NCBI GenBank assembly: GCA_963169325.1
Contig: CAUJEY010000014.1
Location: 1 to 41,336, forward strand
From: Bacteroidota bacterium
Lineage (GTDB): Bacteria; Bacteroidota; Bacteroidia; Chitinophagales; Saprospiraceae
Direction of reading: 5' to 3'
DNA length: 41,336 nt
Below the pieces are notes generated by a model that was not told where the DNA came from, made no database searches, and saw only the letters and a list, made by a program, of their open reading frames with translations. Position numbers and translations under genes: made by a program. Shown piece by piece: positions 15,974 through 24,332 of the stretch; the stretch's first letter is position 1; each line of letters starts with the position of its first letter.

Positions 15974-18900
15974 ATAATACCGCTCATCCTCTACTGCCGG
16001 ATTCAAAAGCCCGTCTGCATCTTTCAACGGCTGGATCACGCAATACACCTTGGCAAGGCCGTCGGCCGTTAGCGCGGGCTGTCCTTCGAAGGTCGTTTGC
16101 CTGATGGTCCATTGAAAATGGGAAGGCAGGAGTCCCATGGTGTCGAGGCAGGTCATCAGCTCCGGCTGCGACGCTACCCAGGTTTGTTTTTCAGACTCGG
16201 TTTGAGGTTTCGGAAGCGCTGCCGACGCATCATACAACACGATCCATTCCACCGGCACAACGAAATAATGCACGTAGCTGTCGCCCGAAAAACGGGGTTC
16301 GATACGTTGAAGTGCTTCGTGCCAGTCCGTCGTATCGTTAGGGTACCGGGTGGCCAACTCCCGGGCCACCGCAGGGTTGCCGGGAAACGTACCGTTGGGA
16401 AAAATCACGTAACTGTAATCGGCCAGGTAGCGTTTCACACCCACTTCGGTGCGTTCGAAAACATTGAAATACCGCGCGGAATGTACACTTGCGCCGTCAA
16501 AAGCTCGGCTCAGCATGGCCAGCAATGCCTTGTCGTGACCCAGGTTGCAGCCGTCGACGATGAGTTGCGTGGCGCTGTTCACATGGCCTTCCGGCAGTGC
16601 CGGGAACAATCCTTCCGCCATGGCCTCTTGCAACACCCCGGCATCGGTGCGATCGCGCATAGGCCCATCCACGGCCACGCGCATGCCCGTCCAGGCGTTG
16701 CCGTGCACCACCAGGCGTATGCGGCGCCACGGACCGGTCATTGGACGGTGCTCCGCCAGGTAGTCATGCACTTCACGCAGGGTTTTACAGGACGACACCT
16801 GCAAGTCGGTTTGCTCGGCTTCGTTGTGGGCAAAATACTCCTCCGCGTTGGTAAAGTACGGATTGCGGTCCGACCGGTCGCTACCGAGCATGAAGGCCAC
16901 CGAGTCGCCCTGTACAAATGTCACGGGAGCCTGTTCCTGCGCGCAGCTTCCAAGCATCGTAGCGCCGGCGACGAACAGCACCCACTGACTTTTGAAACGG
17001 CGCAAGCGGTACGCTATGAGTAAAAGCGCCAGGACAGCACCAAAGACCAAACCGGCAGTCGCATCGGGTTTGCGTTTGAATCCACTCATGCCGCGGATGC
17101 TCAGGTCGAACCCAATGGCCAGGTCCGATACGCCCTGTGGCATCGGCAACGGTTGTTTTACCTGCATGGACTTGCCGTTGGCGGCCACCACCTCGTCGAT
17201 GGCGATGAAGGAGGTGAACGCGGTGAGCAGACTATACTTCAAACCCAACTGGGTCACGGCTTTATCGCGCTTTTCATCCGTGCCGAAAGCGTTGTAATCC
17301 ACCAGGTATTTGATGCGTTCGCGGGCCCAGATGGACCGGATGGCGGCGTTGCGGGGGTCGGGTTGGGCTTTATTTACAGGTATGCGGATCTCGTGCGCCT
17401 TGTTGCCCACGTGACCCTGGATGAGGATGTCGCCACCGGCTTTGCCACGCCATTTGCCCATCACGATCACCGGACGTTGCGAAAATACGTCGGGCACCAC
17501 ATCGGGCACGATGTCGTACGCGTCGAAACCGGGGAAGGAAACCGTGATTTCGCTCATCACCGGCGTGGCGATGTATTGGCGGAATTGTTCGGCGATCGGA
17601 CCGGCTTCTTTTTCGTTCAAAACCACAAACGGCAAGCCGCCGCCCACGTGTGCCAGACCTTCGATGAGGTGTCGGTTCACCGACGAGCCAATGCCGAAAG
17701 CGAACAGGTTGGCTTTGTTGAGGTTGCGGCGCACGAGGTTGAAACACTCGGCTTCCACGTCGATGTAACCGTCGGTGACCACCACGATGGAGCGCGACAG
17801 GCCTTTTTTGGCGCGGGGAAGTTTCAGGGCGCGTTCGAGGGCGGGAAGCAGTTCGGTGCCGCCGCTGCCTTCCTGTTTATCGAGGAAGTCGAACGCTTTT
17901 TGCAGGTTGCCGCTGTTGGCTTTGAGCGATTTGTCGGAGAGAATATTGCTCGTTCCGGCGAAGAGGATCACGTTAAACTGGTCGTCGGGACGCAAACAGC
18001 CCACCAGGTTTTTTAGCAGTTTTTTCGACACGTCGAGTGGGAAACCGTTCATGGAACCCGATACGTCGACCACAAAAATATACTCGCGGGCGGGAATGTC
18101 GGCTTTGGCCACGCTTTTGGGCGGCTGGGCCATGCAGAGGAAAAATTGCTCGTCGCCATCGTCGAAAAGCAGCAGTCCGGCACCCACCTGTTCGCCGCGA
18201 AGCGAATATTTCAGGATAAAATCGCGGTTGCCTCCGTTGGTTTCGGTTTGGTGCAGGCGTACGTCGGCCTCGGCGTCGGTTTTGTAATCCACGTCGATGC
18301 GGTGCGAGGGCGATTGCACGTCGAGCACGGGCATGCCGGCTGCGAGGTGCAGGTAAAGATCGAAGGCATACAAGGGCGCTTCGCCCATGTGCTGGGTAGG
18401 CTGGGCCGTAAACCCCTTGTTGTTGCCCGATTTGCCGTTGGTGTATCGTGGGCCCACGACAGTTGGATACACAAACTGGTATTCGCCGTTTTCGGGCACG
18501 AGTAATTCCGTGTAGCGCAGTTCCACCTCGATGGTGTCACCCGGAGTGATGTTGGCCACGTTCATCTGGAACACATTGGGACGTTGTTGCTCGAGCAGGG
18601 AGGCGCGTTTGCCTTCACTTTTGGCCTGCTCGTATTGGGCGCGGGCTTTTTCGCGCCCGGCTATTTTGGCTTTGACGGTGCGTTGTCCGATACGCATGGT
18701 GAGTCCGTACACGGCGGCCTGGGTGGAGCCGGGGAAAACGTACACACATTCAAGCGTTTGGGTACCCGTGTTCACATACGTTTGGGTCACCGCCACGTCG
18801 GCGATGACGCCGGCGATATTCACTTTGGCGGAAGTGTTCTTAAGCGGGAGGGCATCGACGCCGTTTGCGGCGCCTTTGACCATAAAGTAGGGCGACAGGG

Positions 18901-18976
18901 TTTTGTCGGCGGGTTCCTGCTGGGCGAAAGCAGTCAGGGAACAAAGCAGAAGCAGGAAAAGCGAAGTGAATTTCAT
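15938..18976 (-). CDS. VIT and von Willebrand A domain protein with a possible caspase-like C-terminal domain
   Basis: The 1012-aa protein has a signal peptide (MKFTSLFLLLLCSLTAFAQQ) and an inter-alpha-trypsin-type VIT domain (about 30-165, with VAVTQTYVNTGTQTLECVYV). Its vWA domain (about 298-470) has the metal site D304-V-S-G-S and TDGYID at 401-406. A hydrophobic helix (AGLVFGAVLALLLIA, 641-655) is followed by basic RLRR and a second hydrophobic stretch ending in LGSC678, which looks like an internal lipoprotein signal. After it comes a separate domain (about 690-915) with IRLVVHG (His758) and LIVDGC (Cys810). This strand-HG...strand-xC pattern is that of clan CD (caspase/gingipain-fold) peptidases. 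VIT-vWA proteins usually act in adhesion or complex assembly at the cell surface; protease activity here is an inference. The tail may come from a gene fusion. The stop codon falls on the beta-lactamase junction. Confidence 0.85.
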   Translation of the reverse strand: MKFTSLFLLLLCSLTAFAQQEPADKTLSPYFMVKGAANGVDALPLKNTSAKVNIAGVIADVAVTQTYVNTGTQTLECVYVFPGSTQAAVYGLTMRIGQRTVKAKIAGREKARAQYEQAKSEGKRASLLEQQRPNVFQMNVANITPGDTIEVELRYTELLVPENGEYQFVYPTVVGPRYTNGKSGNNKGFTAQPTQHMGEAPLYAFDLYLHLAAGMPVLDVQSPSHRIDVDYKTDAEADVRLHQTETNGGNRDFILKYSLRGEQVGAGLLLFDDGDEQFFLCMAQPPKSVAKADIPAREYIFVVDVSGSMNGFPLDVSKKLLKNLVGCLRPDDQFNVILFAGTSNILSDKSLKANSGNLQKAFDFLDKQEGSGGTELLPALERALKLPRAKKGLSRSIVVVTDGYIDVEAECFNLVRRNLNKANLFAFGIGSSVNRHLIEGLAHVGGGLPFVVLNEKEAGPIAEQFRQYIATPVMSEITVSFPGFDAYDIVPDVVPDVFSQRPVIVMGKWRGKAGGDILIQGHVGNKAHEIRIPVNKAQPDPRNAAIRSIWARERIKYLVDYNAFGTDEKRDKAVTQLGLKYSLLTAFTSFIAIDEVVAANGKSMQVKQPLPMPQGVSDLAIGFDLSIRGMSGFKRKPDATAGLVFGAVLALLLIAYRLRRFKSQWVLFVAGATMLGSCAQEQAPVTFVQGDSVAFMLGSDRSDRNPYFTNAEEYFAHNEAEQTDLQVSSCKTLREVHDYLAEHRPMTGPWRRIRLVVHGNAWTGMRVAVDGPMRDRTDAGVLQEAMAEGLFPALPEGHVNSATQLIVDGCNLGHDKALLAMLSRAFDGASVHSARYFNVFERTEVGVKRYLADYSYVIFPNGTFPGNPAVARELATRYPNDTTDWHEALQRIEPRFSGDSYVHYFVVPVEWIVLYDASAALPKPQTESEKQTWVASQPELMTCLDTMGLLPSHFQWTIRQTTFEGQPALTADGLAKVYCVIQPLKDADGLLNPAVEDERYYSVVCVGSHHWY

Positions 18977-19017
18977 GTTGCACAGTTGTTATTGAGTGAT
19001 GATGTGCAACAAAGGTG
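18977..19017 (-). promoter_or_regulatory. Leader hairpin and -7 box of the VIT/vWA gene
   Basis: GTTGCACA (18977-18984) and TGTGCAAC (19003-19010) are perfect complements, and the 3' arm touches the start codon (ATG at 18976-18974 on the minus strand). On that strand CACCTTTG (complement of 19010-19017) matches the TAnnTTTG -7 box with one mismatch. Transcription would then start near the 5' arm, making nearly the whole leader a hairpin. The role is inferred. Confidence 0.35.
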
Positions 19018-19191
19018 TGGGCGGATATTAAGGAGTGACGGCAGCTTGTAGCAGGTGTAGGGTTTGGGCTAGGATTCGTTGAGGATTGGGGAGGATGTGT
19101 TTGGATATTTGATCTTAAGGTTTACTTTTACACCTTAAAAAATGCTAAATAAATCAAATGTTCCCCGCCTGTTTATTTGCTCGTCAGTTGT

Positions 19192-19221
19192 GTGAATCCA
19201 AGCCTGGTTGGTTGGATTCAC
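19192..19221. repeat. Hairpin in the gap left of the GloVer gene
   Basis: GTGAATCCAA (19192-19201) and TTGGATTCAC (19212-19221) pair perfectly across a 10-nt spacer. Outer bases around CCCGCC/GCGGGCG also pair. The rest of the gap between 19018 and 19250 shows no gene. The hairpin lies just before a gene fragment and may mark an insertion edge. Confidence 0.4.
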
Positions 19222-19250
19222 GCAGCGGGCGTTTGCAGATTAGACCGAAA

Positions 19251-19397
19251 GTAATAGGAACAATTACTTTTGACAGCACTTACAACATAAAAACTGCAAA
19301 AACAGATTTGACAGAAAGGGATTTTACCAATTCTGAAAACGACTTGTATCAGATTAGAAAAATTGCATTAGATGAATTGAGCACAAACTCAGATTGA
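19251..19397 (+). pseudogene. C-terminal fragment of an unidentified AT-rich gene
   Basis: About 48 codons ending at the TGA at 19395-19397 read VIGTITFDSTYNIKTAKTDL, then TERDFTNSENDLYQIRKIAL and DELSTNSD. The composition is that of a real acidic protein end and differs from the GC-rich residues upstream in the same frame, which appear to be read from a hairpin. I do not recognise the family. It looks like the 3' remnant of a gene lost by insertion or deletion. Confidence 0.35.
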
Positions 19398-19474
19398 CTT
19401 TTCAAATTTTACAACAATACAAATCCCTACCCGAAACAGGGGACTTTATTACAGCGACAGAAATTTGCACTTTG

Positions 19475-22069
19475 ATGCTTCTCTTTCCGCCCTTTCTTGC
19501 CTGTCGCCGCTGGCTGACTGCACCGTACTTGGCTGTTGTCTTCCCTGGTATCCAGGATAAATTGAATCACCGGGGACTGCGCTGCCTGCTGCCGGCCCTG
19601 GTTGCTATGCTTCTGCCGGCTTCTGCCCGACTCGACGCCCAGACCCAATTGTGGGGGCTGACTTCAGGTGGAGCCATGGGATTTGGCTCCATCATCAACC
19701 TGAATACAGACGGCAGCGGCTTTGCTAATTTCGCCTTCGAAAACCCGGGAGTCAATCCGATTGCTGATTTATTGGAGTCGGGCGGCAAATTTTACGGGAT
19801 GACTCCTTCAGGCGGAAACAGTGGCTACGGGGTGCTATTTGAATACGACCCTGCCGGAGGCGGGGCCGGATCCTACACGGTCAAGCATCATTTTGACGGG
19901 ACCAATGGCGGTAACCCGCTCGGCAGCCTGATAGCGTCGGGCGGCAAATTCTACGGGATGACTAGTGAGGGCGGAAGTAACGGCTACGGGGTGCTATTTG
20001 AATACGACCCTGCCGGAGGCGGAACTTACACAATCAAACATCATTTTGACGGGATCAGCGGCAGCACCCCCTACAGAAGTCTGATAGCGTCGGGCGGCAA
20101 ATTTTACGGGATGACTAGTGAGGGCGGAAGCAAGGGCTACGGGGCGCTATTTGAATACGACCCTGCCGGAGGCGGAATCTACACGGTCATGCATCATTTT
20201 AACGGCGCCAATGGCGGCAATCCGCTCGGCAGCCTGATAGCGTCGGGCGGCAAATTTTACGGGATGACTAGCGAGGGTGGACGTAACGGTTACGGGGTGC
20301 TATTTGAATACGACCCTGCCGGAGGCGGAACCTACACCATCAAGCATCATTTTGACTTCACCAATGGCGGCAACCCATACGGTAGCCTTATAGCATCGGG
20401 CGGCAAATTTTACGGAATGACTGCTTCTGGTGGAAGTGACTCCGGCGTACTATTTGAATACGACCCCGATGGAGCGGGGGCCTATGCAGTCAAGCATCAT
20501 TTTGACTACACCAATGGCGGCAACCCTTACGGTAGTCTGATAGCATCGGACAGTAAATTTTACGGAATGACTTTTTACGGTGGAGGCAGCGATAACGGCG
20601 TTCTATTTGAATACGATCCCACTGGATCGGGAACCTACACGATCAAGCATACTTTTGACTCCCCCTTAAGCGGCGGCCCTTACGGCAGCCTGATAGCGTC
20701 GGACGGCAAATTTTACGGGATGGCTTCTTCTGGCGGAAGCAGCGGCGGGGGCGTAATATTTGAATACGATCCCGCTGGATCGGGAACCTATACAGTCAAG
20801 TATCATTTTGACTTCACTAAAGGTGGCATCCCTTACGGCAACCTGGTAGCATCGGGTGGCAAATTTTACGGGATGGCTTCTTCTGGCGGAGCGAGCGCCG
20901 GTGGCGGCGTTCTGTTTGAATACAACCCCGCAGCTGGAGCGGGAACCTACACGGTCAAACATCATTTTGATCACACTAATGGCAGCTTTCCGCACGCCAG
21001 CCTGGTAGCGTCGGGTGGCAAATTTTACGGGATGACTTTTGGAGGTGGAAGCGGCAAGGCCGGAGTACTATTTGAATACGATCCCGCTGGATCGGGAACT
21101 TTCACGGTCAAGCATCATTTTGACCTCACCACCGGCCGCACACCTTTTGGCAACCTGATAGCGTCGGGCGGCAAATTTTACGGGATGACCTACGGAGGTG
21201 GAAGCAAAGGCGCCGGCGTACTATTTGAATACGATCCCGCTGGAACGGGAACCTACACGGTCAAACATCATTTTAACAACACCGAAGGCAGTTATCCGCG
21301 CGGAAGCCTGATAGAATCGGGCGGCAAATTTTATGGAATGACTTCGGAAGGTGGAAGCGCCGGCTATGGCGTTCTATTTCAGTACGACTTGGCCGGAGGT
21401 GGGGCCTACAAGGTCATGCATCATTTTGACAACACCCGTGGCAGCCGGCCTAACCGCAGCCTGATAGCGTTGGGCGGCAAGTTTTATGGGATGACTGGTT
21501 ACGGAGGAAGTAGCGATGTCGGTGTACTATTTGAATATGACCCTGCCGGAGGAGGCACCTATACAGTCAGGCATCATTTTGACGGCGCCAACGGCGCTAA
21601 TCCGCTCGGCAGCCTGATAGCGTCGGGCGGCAAATTTTACGGAATGACTTATGGGGGCGGAAGCAGCGATGGTGGCGTTATATTTGAATACGACCCAGCC
21701 GGAACGGGAACTTACAAAGTATTGCGGCATCTGGAATATGCCAATGGAATTCACCCCTTCGGCGACCTAATCGCAATTACTATGGTAAATACGACCAACC
21801 TGGCGGAAGGGCCGGCGTTGGAAATGCAGGTCTCGCCCAACCCGTCCGGCGACCAGGTGACGATCAAAATATTTTCCGAAAAAGCCCTGCCGGGTAACCT
21901 GGCCATTTATGACTTGCAGGGCAGGCCAATAGCCGTGTTGGCAAAGGACAGGATTTTCCAGGGGCAGGAACGGATAGTCTGGCCAACTGTCGGCCTGCCC
22001 GTCGGGGTGTTCTTCCTTCGGTTACAGACAGAAGCAGGGGTGTATGTGGAGAAATTTATCAAGCAGTAA
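19475..22069 (+). CDS. Secreted 'GloVer' tandem-repeat protein with T9SS sorting domain
   Basis: The first ATG of the frame is at 19475 (864 aa). A TTG in the frame near 19562 would give a cleaner signal peptide (RGLRCLLPALVAMLLPASAR then LDAQ), so the true start is uncertain. Thirteen units of about 50 residues follow, each centred on GSLIASGGKFYGMTSEGG and GVLFEYDPAGGGTYTIKHHF. This is the repeat of 'choice-of-anchor tandem repeat GloVer-containing' proteins. The last 80 residues (LEMQVSPNPSGDQVTIKIF to YVEKFIKQ) are a T9SS type A sorting domain, so the product is exported. Repeats of this kind probably form a beta-propeller or solenoid; ligand and function are unknown. The upstream frame overlaps a fragment of another gene, suggesting that the promoter region was rearranged. 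Confidence 0.85.
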   Translation: MLLFPPFLACRRWLTAPYLAVVFPGIQDKLNHRGLRCLLPALVAMLLPASARLDAQTQLWGLTSGGAMGFGSIINLNTDGSGFANFAFENPGVNPIADLLESGGKFYGMTPSGGNSGYGVLFEYDPAGGGAGSYTVKHHFDGTNGGNPLGSLIASGGKFYGMTSEGGSNGYGVLFEYDPAGGGTYTIKHHFDGISGSTPYRSLIASGGKFYGMTSEGGSKGYGALFEYDPAGGGIYTVMHHFNGANGGNPLGSLIASGGKFYGMTSEGGRNGYGVLFEYDPAGGGTYTIKHHFDFTNGGNPYGSLIASGGKFYGMTASGGSDSGVLFEYDPDGAGAYAVKHHFDYTNGGNPYGSLIASDSKFYGMTFYGGGSDNGVLFEYDPTGSGTYTIKHTFDSPLSGGPYGSLIASDGKFYGMASSGGSSGGGVIFEYDPAGSGTYTVKYHFDFTKGGIPYGNLVASGGKFYGMASSGGASAGGGVLFEYNPAAGAGTYTVKHHFDHTNGSFPHASLVASGGKFYGMTFGGGSGKAGVLFEYDPAGSGTFTVKHHFDLTTGRTPFGNLIASGGKFYGMTYGGGSKGAGVLFEYDPAGTGTYTVKHHFNNTEGSYPRGSLIESGGKFYGMTSEGGSAGYGVLFQYDLAGGGAYKVMHHFDNTRGSRPNRSLIALGGKFYGMTGYGGSSDVGVLFEYDPAGGGTYTVRHHFDGANGANPLGSLIASGGKFYGMTYGGGSSDGGVIFEYDPAGTGTYKVLRHLEYANGIHPFGDLIAITMVNTTNLAEGPALEMQVSPNPSGDQVTIKIFSEKALPGNLAIYDLQGRPIAVLAKDRIFQGQERIVWPTVGLPVGVFFLRLQTEAGVYVEKFIKQ
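19770..21730 (+). repeat. Tandem coding repeat, 13 units of about 150 bp
   Basis: The KFYGM-encoding block recurs 13 times at near-regular spacing of roughly 147-159 bp inside the GloVer gene. Long nearly identical DNA segments are shared, for example GCGTCGGGCGGCAAATTTTA. Copy number could change by recombination and be compressed in short-read assemblies. Confidence 0.85.
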
Positions 22070-22103
22070 TAAAGAAAAATAATCAAAACAGGGTAAGAAA
22101 TTC

Positions 22104-22187
22104 TGGTGCTAACAATTCACTGCTTATTATGCCTCCTAAGCGTCGGCACGTTGGGAGTGGTAGCGTTCGGTGAAAGCACTAACCAGA
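22104..22187 (+). other. Possible attC-like palindrome between the GloVer and PhyH genes
   Basis: R''-like GTGCTAAC (22106-22113) is followed by AA and TTCACTGC. The complementary CGGTGAA is at 22168-22174, with GCCTCC/GGGAG-type pairing inside. No inverted GTTAGCAC partner closes the right side; GCACTAAC is there in direct orientation instead. It shares the AAC-AA-stem layout of the cassette elements but is weaker. Confidence 0.3.
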
Positions 22188-22195
22188 CTTAAAAA

Positions 22196-22975
22196 ATGGA
22201 AGAATTAACGACAGAACAAATAAACAGTTTTATAAAGAACGGTTTTACAAAAATAGAAAATGCCTTTCCTACTGAAATTGCTGATGAATGTCGTGCAATT
22301 TTATGGAAAGCCACCCAATGCGACCCTAATAATCCCGACACTTGGACTCAACCAGTAATTAGAATAGGAGAATTGGGATTTGAACCATTTAAAAAAGCCG
22401 CAAATACGACCATTCTTCATAATGCCTTTGACCAATTAGTTGGAAAAGGGAATTGGCTACCAAGGATCACTTTGGGTTCGTTTCCGATACGCTTCCCAAG
22501 CAACGAAAAAGCAAATGACACAGGTTGGCACGTAGATGCAAGTTTCGCAGGAGAGGATGACAATAATTATTTAGAATGGCGTGTAAATGTTCACTCAAAA
22601 GGTCGTGGCTTGTTGATGCTATTTTTATTTTCAGACGTAACGGAAAAGGACGCACCAACCATTATAAAGGTAGGGTCACATTTTGACGTTGCAAAAATTT
22701 TGGAATCCGAAGGTAAAAAAGGGCTTTCATTCATGGAGTTGGCTCAACGCCTTAACACAATTCCTTATAGAGAAGAAGCAGTGGCAATAGGAAAAGCAGG
22801 GACAGTTTACTTGTGTCATCCGTTTATTGTACATGCTGCACAAAATCATCATGGTAGAACCCCAAAATTTATGGCACAACCACCTTTATTAACAAGAAAT
22901 GACTTTAAATTCAACAAAACAGACCATGAACTTTGCCCTGTTGAAAAAGCAATATTATCAGGACTAAAAATGTGA
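22196..22975 (+). CDS. Phytanoyl-CoA dioxygenase (PhyH) family protein
   Basis: The 259-aa protein is a Fe(II)/2-oxoglutarate-dependent oxygenase of the PhyH type and of typical length. The metal-binding facial triad is visible as H112-x-D114 in DTGWHVDASF and H213 in CHPFIVHAAQ. R221, eight residues beyond, is placed to bind 2-oxoglutarate. The N-terminal helices (TTEQINSFIKNGFTKIENAF) are characteristic. Members hydroxylate fatty acyl-CoAs, small metabolites or halogenated substrates; the substrate is not predictable here. It is cytoplasmic. It stands alone, AT-rich, between two palindromic elements, so it is probably a mobile accessory gene. The downstream element is interrupted by a group II intron remnant. 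Confidence 0.85.
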   Translation: MEELTTEQINSFIKNGFTKIENAFPTEIADECRAILWKATQCDPNNPDTWTQPVIRIGELGFEPFKKAANTTILHNAFDQLVGKGNWLPRITLGSFPIRFPSNEKANDTGWHVDASFAGEDDNNYLEWRVNVHSKGRGLLMLFLFSDVTEKDAPTIIKVGSHFDVAKILESEGKKGLSFMELAQRLNTIPYREEAVAIGKAGTVYLCHPFIVHAAQNHHGRTPKFMAQPPLLTRNDFKFNKTDHELCPVEKAILSGLKM

Positions 22976-23093
22976 ATACTATACCGCTAATTATACCCGG
23001 CGGAATAACAAGGGCAAACCATTTGGCAAATGCTTGGAAGCATATCAACAGGCAAAAGAAAATAGTTTGAATACAACAACCAATAAATAAATT

Positions 23094-23114
23094 GCCGCTA
23101 ACAAGGCATGGTCG
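23094..23114 (+). other. Left half of an attC-like element, intron 5' exon
   Basis: GCCGCTAAC (23094-23102), AAG, GCATGGTCG then the intron. The first palindrome has the same order (GCGAAC, AAT, GCATGGTCG, intron at 9611), so both introns sit at the same distance from the R''-like core. The region 22976-23093 holds no convincing gene. Confidence 0.4.
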
Positions 23115-23611
23115 GTGCCACAAGAAGTTGCTCAATAAACTGTCGAACGTTCTGCCGGAAAGATTACACTGAACTAACGAATTTGATTCGACCTCGTTTA
23201 CTGCCACCGAAATACCTGGGCGGCTCACACACAGATGAAAATCTGGGACTGCCCCACCCCGATTGCCGCACTCCAGGTACATCCCGAAAACGCCCCCCCA
23301 AGTGGAAACCGGGCCGGCGTTCGGAGTGCCGGAGCCGGATGATAAATATTCATTGAACAACATCTTTACGAAAATGCGGCTCAAAGCCATCGCAGGGCAG
23401 CACATGCGCACATCCAACCGTTATCAACTAAAAAAATTTAAAAACGTATTAATAAAATGGAAAAATTTTACCAAAAAGGCAATTTTAAATTTGCCGCAGG
23501 AATTGTCGTTGGAATTTTACTTTATAAGATACTGATGGAAGTAATCTTAAAGTAAAAGCCACAAGTTGAAGGGGGGAGTCGCTCGGGGAGCGGCTCCCGC
23601 GCCTACTCGCC
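23115..23611 (+). mobile_element. Second group II intron remnant, split by an insertion in domain V
   Basis: The 5' part (23115-23342) starts with GTGCC and parallels the copy at 9611, sharing CTGTCGAAC, ATTACACTGAACTAACG, GATTCGACCTCGTTT, AAGTGGAAACCGGGCCGGCG and GGAGTGCCGGAGCCGGATGA. The sequence then leaves the intron in the middle of domain V. It returns at about 23567 with the domain VI hairpin (GGGAGTCGCTC ... GAGCGGCTCCC) and the 3' end CCTACTCG. About 225 bp of unrelated AT-rich DNA replaces the rest of domain V and holds a small ORF. The ribozyme core is broken, so it cannot splice. Confidence 0.7.
23457..23555 (+). CDS. Possible 32-aa membrane peptide inside the intron remnant
   Basis: ATG at 23457 opens a 32-codon frame ending in TAA at 23553-23555. 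The peptide has a charged start (MEKFYQKGNFKFAAG) and a hydrophobic segment (GIVVGILLYKILMEVIL), compatible with a single-pass small membrane protein. It is preceded by AT-rich DNA without a clear ribosome site. Its size means that it could be chance. It could be the whole content of a tiny cassette or the 5' end of a lost gene. Confidence 0.3.
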   Translation: MEKFYQKGNFKFAAGIVVGILLYKILMEVILK

Positions 23612-23688
23612 CCAACCGCTGCCCAAGCCCAACCCACAGCCCCTTCCTCGCCAATACCCAAACCGTTCTCCCGCATAAAAGGAAAAAC

Positions 23689-24229
23689 ATGACAAAAACA
23701 CACGTACTTAAAATTCTAATTTTGGGTTTAATCTTAGTAACATCTTGTACGCCAAGTGCAAAATCTCAGATAACTGATGTCGCAGTTTGGAAACTCGGGT
23801 GGCGGATGATTGGGAACTCAATGGATAAAAATTATGCAATGGCCAATTTGCAATTTGATTCCATCATCAACCTAAGTGGCAATATCGACAAGAAAATTAG
23901 TTGGCAAAGATGCCATGCAAGGGGTATTTATAATGATACTGCATTCTGATGGGGATAAAGAATGGCAGAAATCTCAACTTACGAACATAGAGAGAGCGGT
24001 AAAAAATGGTGACATGGATGGCCAAAGTTATGCATATCAATATGACAGAATTCAAATAAATAGTGGAAAGAAACAGTTATATGGAACGCAATGCGCAAAT
24101 GTTGATACGATAAAAAAAACGGTAGAATTGGCGCCAACTGAGGATATGGAAAACTTGGACGATAGAAGAAGAAAGGTTGGAATGATGCCAATAGAAATGT
24201 ATAAAGAATTTATGCTTAAAAATCTGTAA
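23689..24229 (+). pseudogene. DUF6624-like lipoprotein with a frameshift
   Basis: The ATG at 23689 gives a lipoprotein signal (MTKTHVLKILILGLILVTSC, Cys20) and runs to about NLSGNIDKK. From about 23880-23905 the family pattern continues in the next frame: KLVGKDAMQGVFIMILHSDG, then DGQSYAYQYDRIQINSGKKQ and LYGTQ, to the stop at 24227-24229. GKDA, the HSD region and YGTQ are characteristic of DUF6624 proteins, which have no known function. One indel restores an uninterrupted protein of about 180 residues, so this is a recent pseudogene or a sequencing error. The preceding open stretch from 23566 is read from intron DNA and is not part of the gene. Confidence 0.65.
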
Positions 24230-24332
24230 AATGAATATGAGGTAAAATAAGACGTGTTAATCCAATTATCCTTGGACGAAGCATTCCATTGTTTGTAGAC
24301 ATCAAAGACAAAATAAAAATAAACCTATTGAC

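Noticed and set aside
22972-23071. GTG-started 32-codon frame overlapping the PhyH stop
   Set aside because: Too short, no recognisable motif, and it overlaps the stop codon of a well-supported gene; I could not separate it from chance.
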